Shown: positions 59,488 to 64,000 of the stretch, in pieces
How positions within the stretch are numbered: position 1 is the first letter of the stretch
Layout of the letters: each line of letters begins with the position of its first letter
NCBI GenBank assembly: GCA_016806645.1
Contig: JACSYO010001951.1
Span: forward strand, 82,001-146,000
DNA length: 64,000 nt
Source: Ophiodon elongatus
Lineage: Eukaryota; Chordata; Actinopteri; Perciformes; Hexagrammidae
Direction of reading: 5' to 3'
The notes under the pieces: model-generated
What the model saw: the letters and a program-made list of their open reading frames with translations, nothing else
The model's database searches: none
Told to the model about the DNA's origin: nothing
Program-made: the position numbers and the translations under genes

Positions 59488-60089
59488 CGAGTTGCTGTTA
59501 GTTTAACCAGCGCACTGTGTTTACGTAAAACATACCGAGAGACTGCGGTCAAAATAGCGGAAAATATGACTTTTCTACGTGTTGTTGAACGGCCATTAGC
59601 CTCTGAGCCGTTAGCCTCTGAGCCGTTAGCCTCTGAGCCGTTAGCCTCTGAGCCGTTAGCCTCCTCTCAGAGGCTTTTACCTGCAAAGGTTGTATTGCGG
59701 TTACAGTGACAGGCGTAGTTGTTGTTAACTCAAACCTTATATTTACTTCACCTGGTTCACTGTTTCTTCACCATGGCTTCCCTGCTCTGCTTTGTTATGC
59801 TCTGCCCTCAGTCAGTATCTCATAATTATGAGATAGTAAGTCGAAATTATGAGATAGTATCTTATAATTATGAGATAGTAAGTCGAAATAATGAGATAGT
59901 ATCTCATAATTATGAGATAGTAAGTCGAAATAATGAGATAGTATCTCATAATTATGAGATAGTAAGTTATAATTATGAGATACTATCTCATAATAATGAG
60001 ATAGTAAGTCATAATTATGAGATAGTAAGTCATAATTATGAGATACTATCTCATAATAATGAGATAGTAAGTCATAATTATGACTTACA
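59488..60089 (-). repeat. Right inverted arm of the transposon
   Basis: Inverse of 50885-51630: five 15-bp units GTTAGCCTCTGAGCC (about 59595-59670), a unique middle with ACTGTTTCTTCACCATGG, then the palindromic chain to ATTATGACTTA. The palindromic part is shorter than in the left arm. Confidence 0.9.
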
Positions 60090-60156
60090 GGATCTTATTT
60101 TTTTCATCATAGTGGCGGAAATGGGCTTCCACTCAAAGCTCTTTAACACTATATGA

Positions 60157-60372
60157 CATAATTCACCCATCCACACACTGATGGGAGGAGCTAAGGTGCC
60201 ACCTGCCCATCAGGAGTAGCTAACATTCATACAACTTTAGCACAGCTACAGGAGCAATTTGGGGTTAAGTGTCTTGCCCAAGGACACATCACCATGGACT
60301 GGAGCTGGGCATCAAACCGCCGATCCTCTGATTGAAGGACGACCCTGCTCACCACTGATCCACAGTCACCCT
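60157..60372 (-). mobile_element. tRNA-derived SINE
   Basis: On the - strand the head reads TGGATCAGTGGTGAGCA (A-box-like) and about 35 nt later GGTTTGATGCCC (B-box-like), then TGTGTCCTTGGGCAAGACAC and a tail ending near GTGTGTGGATGGG. This body is very common in fish genomes. Its head end touches the right half of the split zinc-finger exon. Confidence 0.65.
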
Positions 60373-60522
60373 TTTAAGACATGGAATGCTTTGCACATTC
60401 ATTTAAGTAGAGTCCATCCTCAACAAAACTCCCAGGAGCTGCTAGAATTGTCAACATTCAGTTGTCATTTGTGCACTTGTATTGATCTTCCTAAAGAGAA
60501 GGATCATTTTTTACTCATTTGA
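60373..60522 (+). pseudogene. Zinc-finger exon, right half
   Basis: Open frame FKTWNALHIHLSRVHPQQNS, then a C-H-L-C pair (FSCHLCTCIDLPKEKDHF) to a stop at 60522. It continues the frame left at 50881 after a gap of only a few codons. Together they fit the fish gene family whose first exon is MW-C--C ... PC-H-NC-C-FKTWNALH. Confidence 0.6.
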
Positions 60523-60848
60523 AGAGTCAAGAAACTGTTACTTGTATGTTTGGGGGTTGCAGTTTTCAAACAAATGTATACAGAACATGTTTCAAAAATA
60601 AGTGAAGCCGTGTACTTTATTATTTTGTATGTATGCATGTCATAGAAAGTTGAGAAAACTTGTATTTTGATTCGTATGTTGTTTGCAAGCAACTGCTCAT
60701 GTAAAATATTCAGTGCCTATTTTGAGAAATACAATTTTATTGCAACATCTTCCATTTGTCTTGTTATGTTTCCAGCCAACCAGGTTGCATATTTTGTTAA
60801 AACTTAAGTTTCTGTTCTGGTTCATGGTAAACATTTAAAAAATGTTAA

Positions 60849-61280
60849 CACTCAAAAGTTTAGCTTTAGCTTTAGCTAAATCATGGAAAGTATTTCAACA
60901 CGATTACACTGCTTTCTTTAAGCAATAAGCAATTCTGTTGGTCCAATATAATTTACTTGGGCCGGATCAACTTAATTTATTAGGGTTAGTCCAACCTTTT
61001 TTACTTGGGCTGGATAAAATTAATTAATTTGAGTTGGTCCAACTTAATTCACTAGTGTATGTTTTACTAATGTAGAATTAGTCAAACCAACCCTATTAAG
61101 TTGAGTTGGACACAACCCAAGTAAATGCGTTGAACCAACCCTAATGAATTAAGTTAATCCTACTCAAGTACTTGAGTAGTAACAACATCATTGTTTTATG
61201 CTTAAAGAAAGCATTTTAATCATGTGGAAATCCTTTCCATGATTTTATTAAGTTAGTTGAAAGTGTCGTTTTTTTGAGTG
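60849..61280. mobile_element. Fold-back MITE
   Basis: Left CACTCAAAA...AAATCATGGAAAG...CTGCTTTCTTTAAGCA mirrors right TGCTTAAAGAAAGCA...CTTTCCATGATTT...TTTTGAGTG. The centre holds alternating GGTTGGTCCAACTTAATT-type inverted motifs (about 60950-61165). The whole element can fold into a long hairpin. No coding capacity. Confidence 0.75.
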
Positions 61281-61520
61281 ATAGGGACGGAGGAGCAGGA
61301 GGGAGAGCAGGAACACAAGCTGGCAGAGCGTCGGACAGACGCTGCGATCGGACCGACAGACAAGCCAGACTCGGCAGGTGCGCTCAGGGGCGTGGCCGAA
61401 AGCGCACCACCAGAGCGAGCACCCAGAGCCTTAAATAAAGCCCGTTGATAAACGACATCCAGTCTGCGAAGCGTCTTTGTGCTGGGGGGAAAACTCACGA
61501 GGTAACACAAACCTGTTACA
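61281..61520 (+). mobile_element. LTR 3' end fragment
   Basis: GC-richer DNA with TTAAATAAAGCC (about 61430) ends at AACCTGTTACA (61520), resembling the R-U5 end of a gypsy-like LTR. The 5' part is missing, probably removed where the MITE lies. Tentative. Confidence 0.35.
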
Positions 61521-61625
61521 GTGCCAATTACCCCAACTAAAAAAGGGAGAAGAATTAGAAATAATTGAAATGAAGGGATAGAGGAAATGTAGAGGGGAAG
61601 GTGGAACAGGAGTGTTGTGGATCGG

Positions 61626-61955
61626 CCATTTAAGGCCTCCTCAGCTGCAGCTTATTGCGGTCCTGGCACCGTTTGATAAACTTGGTTTCCACGGTGGCAA
61701 ATCTGGGTAAAGGTTTGACCGTGTCTGCCGAGTTGTGTTGGGGCCTCGCCGTACGCCTTGGGGGACATGGTTGTCCTGCGGGTGCTCCTTTTGGGGCAAT
61801 GGACGGCAAGCGGTTCGGCAGGGGATTAACCTTGCTGTTCTCCACTTAGTTGAGCTGCAGCTTGTTGCGGTCCTGCTTCAGCCTGATTAACGATTTCCCT
61901 GCCCCTGTACAGTTTGATACGTAGCCGGACCTCTCAGAATCGGCAGTGGAACTTC
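61626..61955 (-). pseudogene. Diverged 3' part of the 676-codon family
   Basis: On the - strand it encodes the ADSERSG / SNCTGAGKSLIRLKQDRNKL module and the final module to RNKLQLRRP-stop, with many substitutions relative to 29252-31282. A TAA replaces the Tyr codon of LNYVENSK. It lacks the segment between the two LKQDRNKL modules. This is the oldest relative of the family in the window, and it is joined to Harbinger transposase sequence at about 61956. Confidence 0.8.
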
Positions 61956-62330
61956 CGTATAGAACTTGGGCCTCACCTCCAGTGCTTTGAATAAGGTGGT
62001 CCGCCACCGTGCCTTCATGACCCCAAATGTCCTCTCAATTATCGAACGGGCTCTGGCATGCTTTTTATTAAAGCGCTCCTGCATCCTTCCTTGTAATGTA
62101 AATGGAAAAATCCAGTTGCCCTGACCTGTGCGTTCCTCCACAATGTGTGCCTCTGATATGGGGATATCATGGAAGAACCAGACCTCCAGCCTGAAGAACC
62201 TGGTCCCCCTGCTCCACTTGATGACATCCAGGGGAGGAGTGGGGCCCACATAAGGGACCGGCTATGTGCCCACACATCAGCACCCCAGCATCTTCAAGGC
62301 CCATCATGATTATGCCGGGCAGGTAAAATG
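61956..62330 (-). pseudogene. PIF/Harbinger transposase C-terminal remnant
   Basis: The - strand frame reads RFFRLEVWFFHDIPISEAHI, then FNKKHARARSIIERTFGVMK and ARWRTTLFKALEVRP. The RxxIERTFGxxKxRWR motif marks the last catalytic region of Harbinger (DDE_Tnp_4) transposases. The earlier catalytic residues and the usual C-terminal continuation are missing. Confidence 0.7.
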
Positions 62331-62770
62331 TTGTTAAATTGTTGTGTACATTTATATTGGGCAATCTTCAGTTTCTATTACTAGCTACCATAATCCTGTT
62401 TTACCCTTTAAACATTTCTGTTGCAATTGTTGAAAGTATTTAATTTTGTGGTCATAAAGCTATAAATACCTACATTACTGTCTACATGGTTTCTTGTTTT
62501 TGATGGAGCTAAAAGTTGTTTGATACAAGAATGACATTTCAACACACATTTCTGTTTTGCACCCTAAAACCTCCCTTTTAGCAAACTCCTTAGATAATCA
62601 TGTTGGAAATCTCAATTCAAAAATCACGGCACTGAGACAAATGAAATGCAACTCAGGTTTTATGTCAGCTTAAAAAAGAAACAAATATACCATTTATACA
62701 TATCTGTACATATTGCAACACATGAAATTAAACCAAAATCACAGCGTTAACCACAAATTAAAATATTAAA
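62331..62770. other. Spacer within the Harbinger remnant
   Basis: AT-rich; no coding frame recognised. Confidence 0.4.
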
Positions 62771-63225
62771 ACCCAAAAAAGAAACAGGCTACTGCTTCTC
62801 CACCAACTTCCCAAAGATGCCAATGAGGGTGTCCAGCTGCTCTTGTTTATTTTCTTTCTCTCTCGTCCTTCCTTTCATACAGCTCCTTCTGCCTCTTCTC
62901 CTGCCTTTCGGTGTACACCTGAAGGTACTTAAAAACCTTTTCTTAAAAGTCTTTTCCTGGGTTTTGGCCTTTTGGAACCCCCAGACAGTTTTGGGCTGGA
63001 TGGCACGGGAGCAGAGGTACTGGGCTCCTCATCAGGCTCCTCTGCAACATCAGATGAGTCTTCGCTGTGACGATGATGTTTAGAGGCTGGATGGAGTCTC
63101 TCTGCCCCAGAGCCTTGTGCATTGCCTCGAAGAAAGGCCAATTTCCAGCTGTTATACTGGCCCCCTCTTTCCCTGATCCGGTTTTTGGTAATACAAGATC
63201 CTGAGTGTAAGAAACACAAAGTTAG
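62771..63225 (-). pseudogene. Harbinger accessory (Myb/SANT-like) protein remnant
   Basis: On the - strand an acidic, Ser/Pro-rich stretch (HSEDSSDVAEEPDEEPSTS) is followed by a basic patch. With frameshifts comes a coiled-coil end (KVFKYLQVYTERQEKRQKEL ... EQLDTLIGIFGKLVEKQ, stop about 62788). PIF/Harbinger elements carry such a second, DNA-binding gene. The Myb domain itself is not visible, so the call leans on the C-terminal style and the neighbouring transposase. Confidence 0.4.
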
Positions 63226-64000
63226 ATCAACACATACATCTTTTTATAAAACCTTACTTATTAAGCCTTATAAGACAGATCATTCACGAAGATTCACCAT
63301 CAGTGGGAAGTCAACCCACATACAGAAATAGCCCATGTGATCCCGTAGCCCATCCACCAGATATAACTTTGATTCACCCTGTACTTCTTCTTTAGGTTTT
63401 CCTACTTCTTAGTGGCTTGAATGGTTGTTAGCTCATTCTCCAATCCCATCTCTCTTATGACCAAACTGATGAGAAAAGCGAGTTAGGGGTCCATTATGTG
63501 TGAAAATTAAATGCAATGTGATGTCAGAGAAGAACATGTACCACAGCAGCTGGACTGTAAGCATTATATGCCCTATCAAAGGGCTTAACTTGTGGAATGG
63601 CAGTATGACATGTTTTTTATTAATTAAGGTGGTAAACACATGTGAAACTGAGATATGATTATTATTTAGCATGAAACGTTTGGAACTCTATTTTTAGTTC
63701 TGCATTTAAACCTAGAAATGAAATGGTTGCCTATTAGAATATATGTAACAAGAGCTTCATAAGCTTCAGCCTCAGCTTTTTGTGTTCCTCTACAATCTTA
63801 ATTGTTATTAATTTATTTTTTTGTGCATTCTTGTGGAGAACTGTCAATAAGGACCGAAGTAAATTACTACTACTACTACTAAGCTTACTACATACATCAG
63901 TTTAATGCGTGTTTCTAAAGTTTACTTGCTGAATATTTACTCAAAACCTGGAGCAGAAGCATTTCTGTGGCCAGTAAAATGAGGCTCGTTGTCCATCTTT
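63226..64000. other. Intergenic DNA without a recognised gene
   Basis: AT-rich. A short ACT run at about 63867-63880. No coding frame or RNA gene supported. Confidence 0.5.

Larger units (their letters stand above)
50885..60089. mobile_element. Long-inverted-repeat transposon carrying integrase and HECT gene
   Basis: Bounded by inverted arms of about 750 bp (50885-51630) and 600 bp (59488-60089) whose outer tips are TAAGTCATAAT and ATTATGACTTA. Between them lie a SAM-HECT gene on the + strand (52563-54726) and a two-exon DDE integrase on the - strand (59384-57015), arranged tail to tail. Two solo LTRs (55102-55475 and 57577-58528) are nested inside, so the element itself is about 7.9 kb. The integrase resembles the eukaryotic IS3-like group (IS3EU); this label is from memory of the protein pattern. 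I found no clear target duplication at the tips. Confidence 0.75.

Noticed and set aside
60089..60100. Target-site duplication at the tips of the HECT transposon
   Set aside because: The bases outside the two tips (ACGAAC and CAGGAT) do not match; the boundary may have been altered by repeat turnover or by the neighbouring SINE.
59719..60156. Frames rich in SHNYEIVSRNNE in the transposon arms
   Set aside because: They are translations of palindromic repeat units open on both strands.

Overview
This is a repeat-dense stretch of an animal nuclear genome, almost certainly a ray-finned (teleost) fish. The signs are non-LTR elements whose 3' ends run into a TTGAA-type tail, hAT, pogo-like, PIF/Harbinger and piggyBac-like DNA transposons, a tRNA-derived SINE of a kind common in fish, a SAM+HECT gene of a kind that is multicopy in fish, spliced genes with GT/AG introns, and long minisatellites. 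I see nothing bacterial.

Layout. (1) 1-33.6 kb is a young, shuffled segmental duplication. Three nearly identical intact copies of one 676-codon reading frame (3551-5581, 17347-19377, 29252-31282) share about 650 bp of upstream DNA, including an RFX X-box-like palindrome. Each is followed by an ~84-bp minisatellite array and a conserved end block. After the end block comes either a pogo-like transposase C-terminus (1678 and 23249) or an intergenic block ending in a retroviral-type LTR (6978 and 32350). Three partial copies of the same gene are fused to transposon sequence (979, 2409, and antisense at 61.6 kb). (2) 33.6-41.3 kb holds AT-rich satellite and one convincing host-type gene at 36222-39177: four exons, a signal peptide, then a GC-rich array coding for tandem Asn-Gly-Thr-Ala-Ser-Asp-Ser repeats, which predicts a densely N-glycosylated secreted protein. 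(3) 41.3-49.4 kb is nested transposons: an hAT element with a perfect 8-bp target duplication, a 5S rRNA fragment joined to a LINE fragment, a jockey/CR1-superfamily LINE with a damaged active site, and an antisense L2-type LINE. (4) 50.8-60.5 kb is a C2H2 zinc-finger exon split by about 9.5 kb of inserted DNA. Most of the insert is one long-inverted-repeat transposon, 50885-60089. It carries a SAM-HECT ubiquitin-ligase-like gene on the + strand and an apparently intact, two-exon DDE integrase on the - strand, plus two nested solo LTRs. (5) 60.8-63.3 kb holds a fold-back MITE, an LTR end and a decayed PIF/Harbinger element fused to the 676-codon family.

The strongest candidates for something new are the HECT-plus-integrase transposon, the X-box-associated 676-codon gene family and its fusions to transposases, and the secreted glycosylation-repeat gene. 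All identities come from reading the sequence by eye; no database search was possible.
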